From positions 1 to 34,548 of the forward strand of contig CAKNQJ010000008.1 of assembly GCA_930990645.1 (NCBI GenBank): a stretch of DNA of 34,548 bases, given 5' to 3'. The notes beneath the pieces are model-generated. The model worked only from the letters and a program-made list of their open reading frames with translations, had not been told where the DNA came from and ran no database searches. A program made the translations under genes and the position numbers. This DNA comes from an uncultured Clostridium sp. Its GTDB lineage: Bacteria > Bacillota > Clostridia > TANB77 > CAG-508. This document shows positions 1-8,241 of the stretch, piece by piece (within the stretch, counting starts at the first letter, position 1; each line of letters starts with the position of its first letter).

Positions 1-73
1 CTAAAACAACCTTAACATTAATTTCAGAATTTTGTACTTTTTCTAGTCCAAATCTTCCTCTTTTATGAAACAT
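1..73 (-). CDS. Possible 5' end of an unidentified gene, cut by the left edge
   Basis: After the rlmD stop the minus strand has an open frame with an ATG at 73-71 that runs off the window, beginning MFHKRGRFGLEKVQ. No clear ribosome binding site precedes this ATG. The frame stays open upstream into the end of rlmD, so the true start is uncertain. Too short to assign a function. Confidence 0.25.
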   Translation of the reverse strand, partial: MFHKRGRFGLEKVQNSEINVKVVL

Positions 74-105
74 TATCGTATCTTGAAAACTAGTAAACTC
101 TAGTA

Positions 106-1473
106 TTATTGGTAACTCTTTAACTCTAGCAACGCACAAACTTCCACATGGCTTGTATAAGGAAACATATCAACTGGCTGAATTTCCTTTACCTCATATT
201 TCTCCTCTAGCATCTTCATATCTCTTACCATGGTTGCTGGATTACAACTTACATAAACTAATCTATCCACCTCTAATTCTAACATCTTATTTATTGTAAC
301 TTCATCTAGTCCTCTTCTTGGTGGGTCTACAATAATCGCACTAGGTTGTACATTATGTTTTTCTATTAGTTCTTTAAAAGCCTTTTCCACATCTCCAGCA
401 ATAAATTCTATATTGTCTACATTATTTATCTTTGCATTTTCTTTTGCCGCCTCTACCGCTTCTTCCACAATCTCTATTCCATAAACTTTCTTCACTTTAT
501 TTGATGCAAATATTCCAATTGTTCCAATTCCACAATATAAATCGCAAAGTACATCTTCTTTATCTAATTTTGCAAATTCTATAGCTTTATTATATAGCAC
601 TTCTGTCTGAACTGGGTTAGTTTGATAGAATGATTTAGCCGATATCTTAAATGTGTATTCTCCTAATTTGTCAAAAATATATCCATCTCCATATAGTATT
701 ATATTCGTATCTCCTAGTATGATATTTGTATTTTTGTTGTTTATATTTTTTATAATTGTTTTAACATTAAGAAATTTAGCAGTTATATCTTTTATCAACT
801 CATTTTCTTTATCTATCTTCTCTTCATTTGTCACTATAATGCACATTATTTCATCTGTTTTTACACCAATCTTTACTATAATATGCCTAATAGCACCTCT
901 TCTGGTTTTCTCATCATATATTGATATATTGTTCTCTTTTATAAATCCAAATATTTCTTTTGCAACTTTTTCTGCCTCTTTATTCTGTATTAAACAACTG
1001 TCTACTGGTATAATTTCATGTGTTCTGTTTGCAAATACGCCCATTACTGGAGTCCCATTCTTATCTCTTCCTACTGGATATTGAAGTTTGTTTCTATAAT
1101 AAAAAGGATGCTTCATACCAATTACATCATTTACATTTATCTTTTTGTGTAATGTTTTGTTAACCAAATTTTGCACAATATCTTGCTTTATCTTTAACGT
1201 TTCCTCATATTTAATATGTCTTAAATTACATCCACCACATCTTTTATATGTTGTACAATCCGCATGGGCTCTATTTCTTGAATCTTCTATTACTTCTAAT
1301 AACTTACCAAATGCATATGATTTATTTACTTTTACTATAAGTATTTTGCATTTTTCACCTTTTATTGCACCTTTAATAAAGATAGTAAAATCATCTATCT
1401 TAGCTATTCCTTCTCCATCATATCCATTATCAATTATATCTACTACATATTCTTTGTTTTTTTGAATGTACAT
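106..1473 (-). CDS. rlmD: 23S rRNA (uracil-5-)-methyltransferase, RlmD/RumA (TrmA) family
   Basis: SAM-dependent RNA m5U methyltransferase of 455 aa, a normal length for the family. Residues 1-60 form a TRAM RNA-binding domain. Cys73, Cys79, Cys82 and Cys160 fit the 4Fe-4S cluster of RumA-type enzymes. The C-terminal Rossmann domain shows DLYCGIGTIG (SAM site), DPPRRGL, and SCNPATM with the catalytic cysteine near residue 410. The start is supported by AGAAAGGAACC just upstream of the ATG. The terminator of the upstream tRNA gene lies immediately before this ribosome binding site, so expression needs readthrough or a promoter I could not identify. The exact target uridine cannot be told from sequence; this family also contains RlmCD-type enzymes. 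Confidence 0.88.
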   Translation of the reverse strand: MYIQKNKEYVVDIIDNGYDGEGIAKIDDFTIFIKGAIKGEKCKILIVKVNKSYAFGKLLEVIEDSRNRAHADCTTYKRCGGCNLRHIKYEETLKIKQDIVQNLVNKTLHKKINVNDVIGMKHPFYYRNKLQYPVGRDKNGTPVMGVFANRTHEIIPVDSCLIQNKEAEKVAKEIFGFIKENNISIYDEKTRRGAIRHIIVKIGVKTDEIMCIIVTNEEKIDKENELIKDITAKFLNVKTIIKNINNKNTNIILGDTNIILYGDGYIFDKLGEYTFKISAKSFYQTNPVQTEVLYNKAIEFAKLDKEDVLCDLYCGIGTIGIFASNKVKKVYGIEIVEEAVEAAKENAKINNVDNIEFIAGDVEKAFKELIEKHNVQPSAIIVDPPRRGLDEVTINKMLELEVDRLVYVSCNPATMVRDMKMLEEKYEVKEIQPVDMFPYTSHVEVCALLELKSYQ

Positions 1474-1487
1474 GTTGGTTCCTTTCT

Positions 1488-1518
1488 AAAAAACGCCACA
1501 CTACATTAGTGTGACGTT
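1488..1518 (-). terminator. Rho-independent terminator after tRNA-Leu
   Basis: A 12-bp inverted repeat (1492-1503 with 1507-1518, one wobble pair) and 3-nt loop are followed on the minus strand by a run of six T. It ends the tRNA transcript directly before the rlmD ribosome binding site. Confidence 0.85.
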
Positions 1519-1526
1519 TTCATTAT

Positions 1527-1610
1527 TGGTGCGGATGAGAGGACTCGAACCTCCACGCCGTTGGCACTGGTTCCTAAGACCAGCGCGTCTGCCAGTTCCG
1601 CCACATCCGC
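1527..1610 (-). tRNA. tRNA-Leu, anticodon UAG, CCA encoded
   Basis: The minus strand folds as a class II tRNA with acceptor stem GCGGATG/CATCCGC, a long variable arm, a GGTTCGAGTCC T-arm and discriminator A. The anticodon loop CTTAGGA inside the stem CTGGT/ACCAG gives anticodon TAG, reading CUN leucine codons. The 3' CCA is genomically encoded at 1529-1527. The gene has its own promoter and terminator. Confidence 0.97.
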
Positions 1611-1631
1611 ATTAATTAACTAACAAAATAT

Positions 1632-1660
1632 ATTTTAGCACACAAAATTTACCTTGTCAA
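1632..1660 (-). promoter_or_regulatory. Promoter of tRNA-Leu
   Basis: On the minus strand, TTGACA (1660-1655), 17-bp spacer, TAAAAT (1637-1632), placed about 20 bp before the tRNA 5' end. Near-perfect housekeeping promoter. Confidence 0.85.
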
Positions 1661-1691
1661 TAATCGGACGTGATTTTTTTCAAATTTCGCA

Positions 1692-2600
1692 TCAATTCAT
1701 CTGCGCCTTGCCAATTATTTCTGTAATATCATCTATATTGTTTTTTTCCATATATTTTTCTATTCCTTCTATAGTTTTTATACTTGTATATGGGTCTATG
1801 AAATTTCCTGCTCCTATTGAGATTGCTGTTGCTCCTGCGAGCATGAATTCTATTGCGTCTTCTCCTGATACAATTCCTCCCATTCCTAGTATTGGAATAT
1901 TAACTGCTTGTGATACTTGGTATACCATTCTTACTGCAACTGGTTTTATTGCTGGTCCGGATAGACCTCCTGTATTATTTGCTAAAACTGGTCTTCTAGT
2001 ATTTATATCAATCTTCATTCCTAGCAATGTGTTTATTAGTGATACTGCATCTGCTCCTCCATCTTCTACTCCTTTTGCAATTTCTGCTATGTTTGTTACA
2101 TTTGGAGTCAGCTTTACTATAAGTGGCTTTTCTAATACTTTTCTTACAGCTTCTGTAACTCTTCTAACTCCTTCATATGTGTTTCCAAATGCCATACAGC
2201 CTTCTTTAACATTTGGACAAGATAGATTTAGTTCTACTCCATCAATATCTAATGTGTTTAAAATTTTGCATAATTCTACATATTCGTCTATAGAACTGCC
2301 ACATGCATTCACAATTATTTTTGTGTCATATTTTCTCAAGTTTGGCAAATCATTTTCTGCAAAATATTCTACTCCTGGGTTTTGAAGCCCAATACTATTT
2401 AACATTCCACTTGCAGTTTCACACACTCTAGGTGGCTTATTTCCACTCTTAGGCTTTAGAGATGTTCCTTTTGTAATTATCGCTCCTAATTCTCCTAAAT
2501 CAAAAAAATCACTATATTCTCTACCATACCCAAATGTACCTGATGCTACAGTTACAGGATTTTTCATCTCAATCCCTGCTAAATTTATTTTTGTATTCAT
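1692..2600 (-). CDS. pyrD: Dihydroorotate dehydrogenase class 1B, catalytic subunit PyrD
   Basis: Oxidises dihydroorotate to orotate, the fourth step of UMP synthesis. In class 1B the electrons leave through the PyrK subunit to NAD+. About 302 aa, an FMN TIM barrel. Visible motifs are GLQNPGVEYF, NLSCPNVKEG with the class 1 catalytic cysteine at about residue 128, KLTPNVTNI, NNTGGLSGPAIKP and GMGGI for FMN phosphate binding. An upstream in-frame TTG at 2627 would add nine residues, but the ATG at 2600 is preferred because AAAGGGG lies 11 nt before it. It is the last gene of the pyr operon, 36 nt after pyrK, matching the obligate partnership of the two subunits. Confidence 0.95.
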   Translation of the reverse strand: MNTKINLAGIEMKNPVTVASGTFGYGREYSDFFDLGELGAIITKGTSLKPKSGNKPPRVCETASGMLNSIGLQNPGVEYFAENDLPNLRKYDTKIIVNACGSSIDEYVELCKILNTLDIDGVELNLSCPNVKEGCMAFGNTYEGVRRVTEAVRKVLEKPLIVKLTPNVTNIAEIAKGVEDGGADAVSLINTLLGMKIDINTRRPVLANNTGGLSGPAIKPVAVRMVYQVSQAVNIPILGMGGIVSGEDAIEFMLAGATAISIGAGNFIDPYTSIKTIEGIEKYMEKNNIDDITEIIGKAQMN

Positions 2601-2636
2601 AATTGCTAAAACCCCTTTCTTTTTCAACCCTCTTCC

Positions 2637-3428
2637 TTAAAACTCCACATCTTTCGAATTAAATACTGGTCCACCTTTGCAAACATGCCAATATTCTGGT
2701 GCGTCTTTTGGACTTTTTGCAGTCTTTACAGCACATCCTAAACATACTCCAAGCCCACATCCCATTCTTTCCTCTAGTGATACTTGACAATCTATTCCAT
2801 TCTCCTCTGCATATTTCTTTACTGCTCTTAGCATTAGCATAGGTCCGCATGCATATATGCTTTCATATTTTTCTTTCTCCATATCTTCTTTTAATTTATC
2901 TATTGCAAATCCATTTTCTCCATAAGAGCCATCATCAGTGCAGATTTTTAAATTGTCTGTAACTCCTTTGAATTCCTTTTCTAACATAACCAAATCTTTA
3001 TTTCTAAATCCTAAATAGCCATTGACTATTTTACCTTTTCCCTTTGCTTCTTTGGCAAGTTCATATAATGGAAATATTCCAATTCCACCACCTATTATAG
3101 CTATTTTATTATATTTTTCAAAATTGAAAGTACCAAATCCTAAAGGTCCAATTATATCTATCTTATCCCCGACTTCTTTTCTTGATAAAATTTCAGTTCC
3201 TTTTCCTTTAACTTGAAATATAAATTCTAGTACTCCATTTTCTTTATCCAAATTATATATGCTAATAGGTCTTCTTAAAAATGGCTCTGTTTGATCAGAT
3301 ACTCGTATCTCTATAAAATTTCCTGGCTTAGACAAGTTTACAATCTCCTCTGCTTTAACACTATATTTGTAAACTCCGTCTATAACCTTTTCCTTGTTTA
3401 TTAACTCCGCTAAAATTTGCTTTGGCAT
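2637..3428 (-). CDS. pyrK: Dihydroorotate dehydrogenase electron-transfer subunit PyrK
   Basis: FAD/2Fe-2S subunit that passes electrons from PyrD to NAD+. It has an FAD-binding ferredoxin-reductase fold (RRPISIYN near residue 55, GGGIGIFPLY nucleotide loop near 115) and a C-terminal 2Fe-2S site with four cysteines in CGLGVCLGCAVK and HVCKGG. Length of about 263 aa is normal. Two ATGs compete: 3434 overlaps the pyrF stop as ATGA but is only 1 nt from AAGGAG. The ATG at 3428 has a 7-nt spacing and is chosen. Translation is probably coupled to pyrF. Confidence 0.95.
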   Translation of the reverse strand: MPKQILAELINKEKVIDGVYKYSVKAEEIVNLSKPGNFIEIRVSDQTEPFLRRPISIYNLDKENGVLEFIFQVKGKGTEILSRKEVGDKIDIIGPLGFGTFNFEKYNKIAIIGGGIGIFPLYELAKEAKGKGKIVNGYLGFRNKDLVMLEKEFKGVTDNLKICTDDGSYGENGFAIDKLKEDMEKEKYESIYACGPMLMLRAVKKYAEENGIDCQVSLEERMGCGLGVCLGCAVKTAKSPKDAPEYWHVCKGGPVFNSKDVEF

Positions 3429-3430
3429 TT

Positions 3431-4369
3431 TCATTCTCCTTTCCTTATTATAAAACTATTTAATTCATCTCTCATTCTTATTGCTTCAGCTCTCGTTGCT
3501 TTTTCAAATTCTTCCTCACTATATTTATCTTTCCAGAAATCAGATTTGTATGCGCACATTAAACCCCTAGAGCTATTTACAATTCCTCCTATACCATTCT
3601 CATCAAATCCAAGAGCAATATCCTCTGCCTTTCCTCCTTGTGCCCCATATCCAGGTATTAAGAAAAATGTGTGTGGTGCGACTTTTCTTAAATCTTGCAA
3701 TTGTTTTGGATATGTAGCTCCTACAACTGCTGATATACTGCTATATCCATATTCTCCAACTAAATCTTTCCCCCAGTTTTCAACAAGATTGGCAACTTTA
3801 GTATAAACTTCTTCTCCACTTTCTAATTTTAAGTCTTGTAGTTCTCCTGATGAAGGATTTGATGTTTTCACTATTACAAATGCACCTTTATTATACTTAA
3901 TACAATCTTCAATAAAAGGTTTAATACTATCTGTTCCCATATATGGACTTAATGTAACAAAATCAACATCATATATAGGCACTTCTTTATCTGCTATTGT
4001 AGTTCTTCCCAAAAATGCATTTGAATACGCTTTGGCAGTATTCCCTATATCTCCTCTTTTTATATCAGCTATTAGTAGCATATCTTTTTCTTTAGCATAT
4101 TTGCAAGTTTCTTCAAAAGTTTCCATTCCTTTTAATCCATACATTTCATAAAATGCTATATTTATTTTAACTGCTGGTATTACATCACATGTTGCATCGA
4201 TTAATCTTTTATTAAATTCTAATATTGCTGTTGAAACCCCATCTAAGCTTTCATCATATTTGTTTTTTATACAATCTGGTATCATTTCATATTTAGGATC
4301 CATCCCTATTACTGTAGGGTTATTCAATTCTTTTATTTTCTTTATTAATCTATCCATTGCATTTTTCAT
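3431..4369 (-). CDS. pyrF: Orotidine-5'-phosphate decarboxylase, long (type 2) family
   Basis: Decarboxylates OMP to UMP, the last step of the pathway. At 312 aa it belongs to the longer second OMP decarboxylase subfamily rather than the 230-240 aa type. The catalytic D-x-K-x-x-D motif is present as DIKRGD (D102, K104, D107). GMDPKYEMIP near the N-terminus and PGYGAQGG toward the C-terminus (phosphate binding) also fit. AAGGA lies upstream of the ATG. Its stop overlaps the first possible pyrK ATG. It lies about 100 nt after pyrC in the same operon. Confidence 0.94.
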   Translation of the reverse strand: MKNAMDRLIKKIKELNNPTVIGMDPKYEMIPDCIKNKYDESLDGVSTAILEFNKRLIDATCDVIPAVKINIAFYEMYGLKGMETFEETCKYAKEKDMLLIADIKRGDIGNTAKAYSNAFLGRTTIADKEVPIYDVDFVTLSPYMGTDSIKPFIEDCIKYNKGAFVIVKTSNPSSGELQDLKLESGEEVYTKVANLVENWGKDLVGEYGYSSISAVVGATYPKQLQDLRKVAPHTFFLIPGYGAQGGKAEDIALGFDENGIGGIVNSSRGLMCAYKSDFWKDKYSEEEFEKATRAEAIRMRDELNSFIIRKGE

Positions 4370-4472
4370 TTCTAATCACATTCCTTGTATATATTTAGGT
4401 TTATCAAATACGATTTACCTATAAAATTTTATAGTTACAACACTAAATTTTTCTAACAACATAATTATTACT

Positions 4473-5750
4473 TTATCCTTGATACACAATCCTTCCTCCA
4501 ACAATAGTATATTTAACCTTTCCCTTTAATTCTTTTCCAATAAAAGGACTATTCTTTGCTTTTGATACTATCATTTCTTTTGTATATATGTATGTTTCAT
4601 TTTCATCAAAAATAGTTATATCCGCAATTTTACCAGGTTCTATGCTTCCTCTTTCATCATCTATATGTAATATTTGTGCAGGTCTGTACGAAGTTAATTT
4701 TACTAAATCTAAATACTTCATTTCTCTTGTATCAATTAGGTTCATTATTTCTGCTGGAAGTGCTGTTTCAAATCCTATTATTCCATTTGGTGCTTTTGCC
4801 AATTCTTGATTTTTCTCATCTTCTGAATGTGGTGCATGGTCTGTTATTATGCAATCTATTGTTCCATCTGCCAAACCTTCTATTATTGCCTTCCTATCTT
4901 TTTCCTCTCTTAATGGTGGATTCATTTTTGCATTTGTTCCACTTTTTAGCACTTCATCTACTGTAAAACTAAAGTAATGCGGACATGTCTCACATGTTAT
5001 CTTTACCCCTCTTCTTTTTGCGTCTCTTATCATATTTTTTGTAGTTTTTGTACTAATGTGGCATATATGCCCTCTTATATTGTTAGTCTCTGAAATAACT
5101 ATTTCCCTTGCAGCCATTATTTCTTCCGCTTCTGGTAGCACTCCTTCTACTCCTAATCTTTCAGCTACTTCTCCTGCATTAATTGCACCTTTTGATACCG
5201 ATTTTTCCTCACAATGTGATGCTACATATGTACCTAACTTGTCCGCTTCTATCATAGCTTGTCTCATCATTTTACTATTAACAACAGGCATTCCATCATC
5301 AGAAAATGCTATAGCCCCTGCCTTTTTTAGTTCCTCAAAATTCACCAATTCTTCTCCCTTTTCACCTTTTGTCACAGAAGCATATGGAAGTATATTACAT
5401 AAATTCACTCTTTTTCCCTCATCAATTATCCATTCTAATGTTTCCACATTATCTGGAGTAGGTTTTGTATTAGGCATAGGACATATTGTAGTAAAACCAC
5501 CTGCTACTGCACTTCTAGCCCCAGTTTCAATTGTTTCTTTATATTCAAATCCTGGCTCTCTTAAATGGCAATGTATATCTATCATACCAGGTATTATAAT
5601 TAAGTTTGTACAATCTATTTGATTTACCTCTACATCTATTATATCTCTGCCCACTTTTGTTATTCTATCATCCTCTATCAAAACATCATATAGTCCATCA
5701 ATCTTATTTTTAAAATCAACTAATCTTCCATTTTTCAACAAAGTTTTCAT
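4473..5750 (-). CDS. pyrC: Dihydroorotase, class I
   Basis: Zinc amidohydrolase that cyclises carbamoyl-aspartate to dihydroorotate. 425 aa, the class I length. The metal-binding HxH is at H60/H62 in DIHCHLREPG, SHCEEK and GHICHIST supply later metal histidines, and ITDHAPHSEDE near residue 305 carries the catalytic aspartate. GAGGAGG lies 9 nt before the ATG. Second gene of the operon, about 70 nt after pyrB. Confidence 0.95.
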   Translation of the reverse strand: MKTLLKNGRLVDFKNKIDGLYDVLIEDDRITKVGRDIIDVEVNQIDCTNLIIIPGMIDIHCHLREPGFEYKETIETGARSAVAGGFTTICPMPNTKPTPDNVETLEWIIDEGKRVNLCNILPYASVTKGEKGEELVNFEELKKAGAIAFSDDGMPVVNSKMMRQAMIEADKLGTYVASHCEEKSVSKGAINAGEVAERLGVEGVLPEAEEIMAAREIVISETNNIRGHICHISTKTTKNMIRDAKRRGVKITCETCPHYFSFTVDEVLKSGTNAKMNPPLREEKDRKAIIEGLADGTIDCIITDHAPHSEDEKNQELAKAPNGIIGFETALPAEIMNLIDTREMKYLDLVKLTSYRPAQILHIDDERGSIEPGKIADITIFDENETYIYTKEMIVSKAKNSPFIGKELKGKVKYTIVGGRIVYQG

Positions 5751-5820
5751 TAAATCATTCCTCCTCTAAAATCAATCAAATTACTTTGGTGTTTCATGTT
5801 TTTTAGTTTAGCAATGTATT

Positions 5821-6906
5821 CTATTCTGTAACTTTCCCCTCACAATATTTGCATCTATAAATTTTATTTTCCTTGTCTGACAACGTACATACGTGAGGCA
5901 ACTCTTGTTCTATCGAAGTTATACATCTTGGATTTTTACATTTTAGCACATTAATTAATTGCTCTACCTCATCTGATTTGTTATTCTCATTATCTTCTTT
6001 TGTTTCTAATAACTTAAGTATAAGTGCCATTCTAATATATTTTCCATATTTAGCTTGTTTGAAATAGCATGCCCTTTCATCATTATCAACTTCCACTGCA
6101 ATTTCATTCACCCTTGGAAGAGGGTGCATGATGCATAAATCTTTTTTGGCGGTCTTTAGTTTTTCCTTATCTAAAATATAACTATCTTTTAGTCTTTCAT
6201 ATTCATCTTCGCTTACAAATCTTTCTTTTTGAATCCTTGTCATGTACAATATATCTAAATCTTGCATATATTCTTCTAAACTACTTGTCTCACAATATGG
6301 TATATTATTTTTTTCTAGTGCATCTTTTATATAATCTGGAATTGCTAATTCTTTAGGTGAAATTAATATGAACTTAATACTTGTATATCTTGACATTTCT
6401 GTTATTAACGAATGAACTGTTCTACCGAATTTTAAATCACCACAGATACCTATTGTCAAATTAGATAATCTGTGTTTTTCACATTGAATAGTTAATAAAT
6501 CTGTTAAAGTTTGTGTTGGATGATTATGTCCTCCATCTCCTGCATTTATTACAGGAACATCTGACTTCATAGCTGCCACTAATGGTGCTCCTTCTTTTGG
6601 ATGTCTCATTGCTATTATGTCTGCATAGCAACTTACTACTTTTGCAGTATCTGCTACACTTTCTCCTTTTGATACTGAACTAGATGTTGCTGATGAAAAT
6701 CCCAATACATTTCCCCCAAGTTCCATCATTGCAGCCTCAAAACTTAGTCTTGTTCTTGTACTAGGCTCATAGAATAAAGTTGCTAATTTTTTGCCTTTAC
6801 ACTTTTCAGCATACTTTTCTGGATTTTGTATAATATCTTTTGCTATTTCTATAAGTTCTGCTATTTCTTGTGTTGATAATTCTTTTATATCAATTAAATG
6901 TTTCAT
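5821..6906 (-). CDS. pyrB: Aspartate carbamoyltransferase PyrB fused to a PyrI-type zinc domain
   Basis: Condenses carbamoyl phosphate and aspartate. Residues 1-305 are a catalytic chain with STRTR (49-53), HPTQTL and MHPLPR. After an acidic linker, the last 45 residues resemble the zinc domain of the PyrI regulatory chain, with Cys323-x4-Cys328 and Cys352-x2-Cys355. The nucleotide-binding allosteric domain that precedes this zinc domain in real PyrI is absent, and no separate pyrI is seen here. In E. coli the zinc domain bridges catalytic to regulatory chains, so here it may stabilise the oligomer without CTP/ATP control (inference). AGGAGG lies 5 nt before the ATG. First gene of the pyr operon. 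Confidence 0.93.
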   Translation of the reverse strand: MKHLIDIKELSTQEIAELIEIAKDIIQNPEKYAEKCKGKKLATLFYEPSTRTRLSFEAAMMELGGNVLGFSSATSSSVSKGESVADTAKVVSCYADIIAMRHPKEGAPLVAAMKSDVPVINAGDGGHNHPTQTLTDLLTIQCEKHRLSNLTIGICGDLKFGRTVHSLITEMSRYTSIKFILISPKELAIPDYIKDALEKNNIPYCETSSLEEYMQDLDILYMTRIQKERFVSEDEYERLKDSYILDKEKLKTAKKDLCIMHPLPRVNEIAVEVDNDERACYFKQAKYGKYIRMALILKLLETKEDNENNKSDEVEQLINVLKCKNPRCITSIEQELPHVCTLSDKENKIYRCKYCEGKVTE

Positions 6907-6928
6907 TCTTGCCTCCTATTTTTCTTAT

Positions 6929-6957
6929 ACTATATATATAATTTCAAAATAAGTCAA
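6929..6957 (-). promoter_or_regulatory. Promoter of the pyrBCFKD operon
   Basis: Minus strand TTGACT (6957-6952), exactly 17 bp, then TATAGT (6934-6929). Transcription would start near 6922, leaving a 5' leader of only about 15 nt before the pyrB ATG. There is therefore no room for a PyrR-type attenuator; control, if any, must act at initiation or elsewhere. Confidence 0.8.
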
Positions 6958-7003
6958 GTGAAATTTTTAAAATTTCTCCTATTGAGATTACTATTTAAAG
7001 TTT

Positions 7004-7033
7004 TTGCATTTTTGCTCTTTATCCAGGTAATAT
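7004..7033 (+). promoter_or_regulatory. Promoter of the pyrE-like gene
   Basis: TTGCAT, 18-bp spacer, TAATAT. The predicted start near 7040 gives a leader of roughly 114 nt before the ATG, long enough for a regulatory RNA. Confidence 0.55.
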
Positions 7034-7065
7034 GATGTTTTAAATTTTGTTTGAGTGCTTAAGGT

Positions 7066-7112
7066 GGGGACCAACAAGTTTAGTAGTACCCTATTGACTA
7101 ATCCTCTTTTTT
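7066..7112 (+). promoter_or_regulatory. Terminator-like hairpin in the pyrE-like leader (possible attenuator)
   Basis: GGGGA (7066-7070) can pair with TCCTC (7102-7106), and TTAGT (7080-7084) with ACTAA (7097-7101). Six T follow directly. A terminator inside a 5' leader, upstream of a good ribosome binding site, is the usual layout of an attenuator. I could not match the upstream part to a known riboswitch or to a PyrR site. Confidence 0.4.
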
Positions 7113-7153
7113 ATATTATTATTCTTTTAAATAAATTTAAGGAGGTCTCACAT

Positions 7154-8014
7154 ATGTCTGATATTATGTCATATCTATTTCAAACAAAAGCAATAAAATT
7201 TTGTGACGAAAACAAACCATTTTGGTATACATCTGGAAAAATTGGTCCTTATTTTATAAACACTCATTTTGTATATGGTAGTGAAGAAGATGCTTCTAAG
7301 CTTTTATCATATATAGATGAGTGTTTATCTGATAAAAAGACCTTACCACAAAAAATATTTAAAAAAGTTTTAGCTCAATATGAAAATAACGAAATTTATC
7401 ATAATGTCATTAACTCCATGAAAGATTATATAGAAAAAAATATTAATATCTCTGAAATTGATTACATTTCTGGTGGAGAAAGAAGAGATTGGTTTTTTTC
7501 TAATATAATTGCATATTTGTTAGGAAAGTCACATATATCTATTTTTAAAGATTTAACAGCAGTTATGAGTGATAGTAATTTTGAAAACACAATTTCTGCA
7601 GAAAAAATAACGAATAAAAAAGTATTGCACATTGCTGATTTAGTCACAGTTGCCTCAAGTTATATTCGTGCATGGATTCCGGCAATTAGATTGCTTGGTG
7701 GAACTATGTGTTGGTCATGTGTTGTCGTTGACCGTATGCAGGGCGGTAAAGAAAAAATTGAAAATGAAGGTGTAAAATCATATTCTTTAGTTCAAGTTGA
7801 TAATACATTGTTTGAAACAGCACTAAAAAAAGGAATTATAAATGAAAAACAACTAGAGATGCTTGAAGGATTTTTCAAAGATCCTGATGGAACAATGAGA
7901 CAGTTTTTATTAGAGCATCCAGAATTTATAGAGAATGCTTTAAACGCAGACGAAAAAACTGCTAAAAGAGCAAGACTATTAGTGGAAAATGATTTGTATG
8001 GATTGGATGTATAA
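7154..8014 (+). CDS. Orotate phosphoribosyltransferase-like protein (divergent PyrE)
   Basis: About 286 aa, longer than classical PyrE (about 210 aa). FWYTSGKIGPYFIN near the N-terminus resembles the PyrE substrate segment. VLHIADLVTVASSYI followed by AIRLLGG sits where phosphoribosyltransferases carry the PRPP loop, but the usual acidic pair plus TTG is degenerate (A-D-L-V-T-V-A). An extra helical segment occupies residues 70-120. The start is the ATG at 7154, with AAGGAGG 8 nt upstream. The open frame extends further 5' to a GTG at 7055, but that stretch is leader. It diverges from pyrBCFKD, which lacks pyrE, so it is the best candidate for the orotate-to-OMP step. A related nucleotide PRTase or a regulator is possible. 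Confidence 0.7.
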   Translation: MSDIMSYLFQTKAIKFCDENKPFWYTSGKIGPYFINTHFVYGSEEDASKLLSYIDECLSDKKTLPQKIFKKVLAQYENNEIYHNVINSMKDYIEKNINISEIDYISGGERRDWFFSNIIAYLLGKSHISIFKDLTAVMSDSNFENTISAEKITNKKVLHIADLVTVASSYIRAWIPAIRLLGGTMCWSCVVVDRMQGGKEKIENEGVKSYSLVQVDNTLFETALKKGIINEKQLEMLEGFFKDPDGTMRQFLLEHPEFIENALNADEKTAKRARLLVENDLYGLDV

Positions 8015-8021
8015 ATATAAA

Positions 8022-8098
8022 AGAGTACTTATGTAAAGAATAATCACAATTTACAGCATATTAATATCGAGAAGAAGTACATAAGTACTCTCTTTTTA
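8022..8098 (+). terminator. Terminator of the pyrE-like gene
   Basis: A 14-bp perfect inverted repeat (8022-8035 with 8078-8091) encloses a 42-nt loop and is followed by CTTTTTATT. The arms are unusually far apart for a simple terminator. The T-run is also the first constant block of the adjoining repeat element. Confidence 0.65.
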
Positions 8099-8148
8099 TT
8101 GCATAGGAAATTTCGTTAGAAATTTCCGGAGCAACAAGGTTAAGTTTC
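8092..8148 (+). repeat. Structured repeat family A, copy 1
   Basis: Constant block TTTTTATTGCATAGGAAA, then a hairpin GGAAATTTC-GTTA-GAAATTTCC, then constant block GCAACAAGGTTAAGTTTC. The same constant blocks occur in the same relation to the upstream gene after pyk (14661-14717), with a different but still paired hairpin. Confidence 0.7.
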
Positions 8149-8241
8149 ATTAGTCTGTGCATATTTGCGAAGCAAAATGCACATTTGGCGAAGCCACTTT
8201 TCTTATTAATGAAAATTATATCTATAATTTCCGATAAATCA
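8149..8241. other. Small hairpins with GAA loops
   Basis: This gap holds two short hairpins closed over GAA: GCATATTTGC-GAA-GCAAAATGC and TGGC-GAA-GCCA. Both contain GCGAAGC, a sequence known to form an exceptionally stable DNA mini-hairpin. No ORF is supported here. Confidence 0.45.

Noticed and set aside
6907..7153. PyrR-type attenuator in the pyr operon leader
   Set aside because: The pyrB promoter leaves about 15 nt of leader, and no PyrR binding-loop sequence is visible in the divergent leader.
7055..7153. N-terminal extension of the pyrE-like protein from GTG 7055
   Set aside because: The AAGGAGG site and ATG at 7154 are much better. The upstream part coincides with the leader hairpin and T-run.
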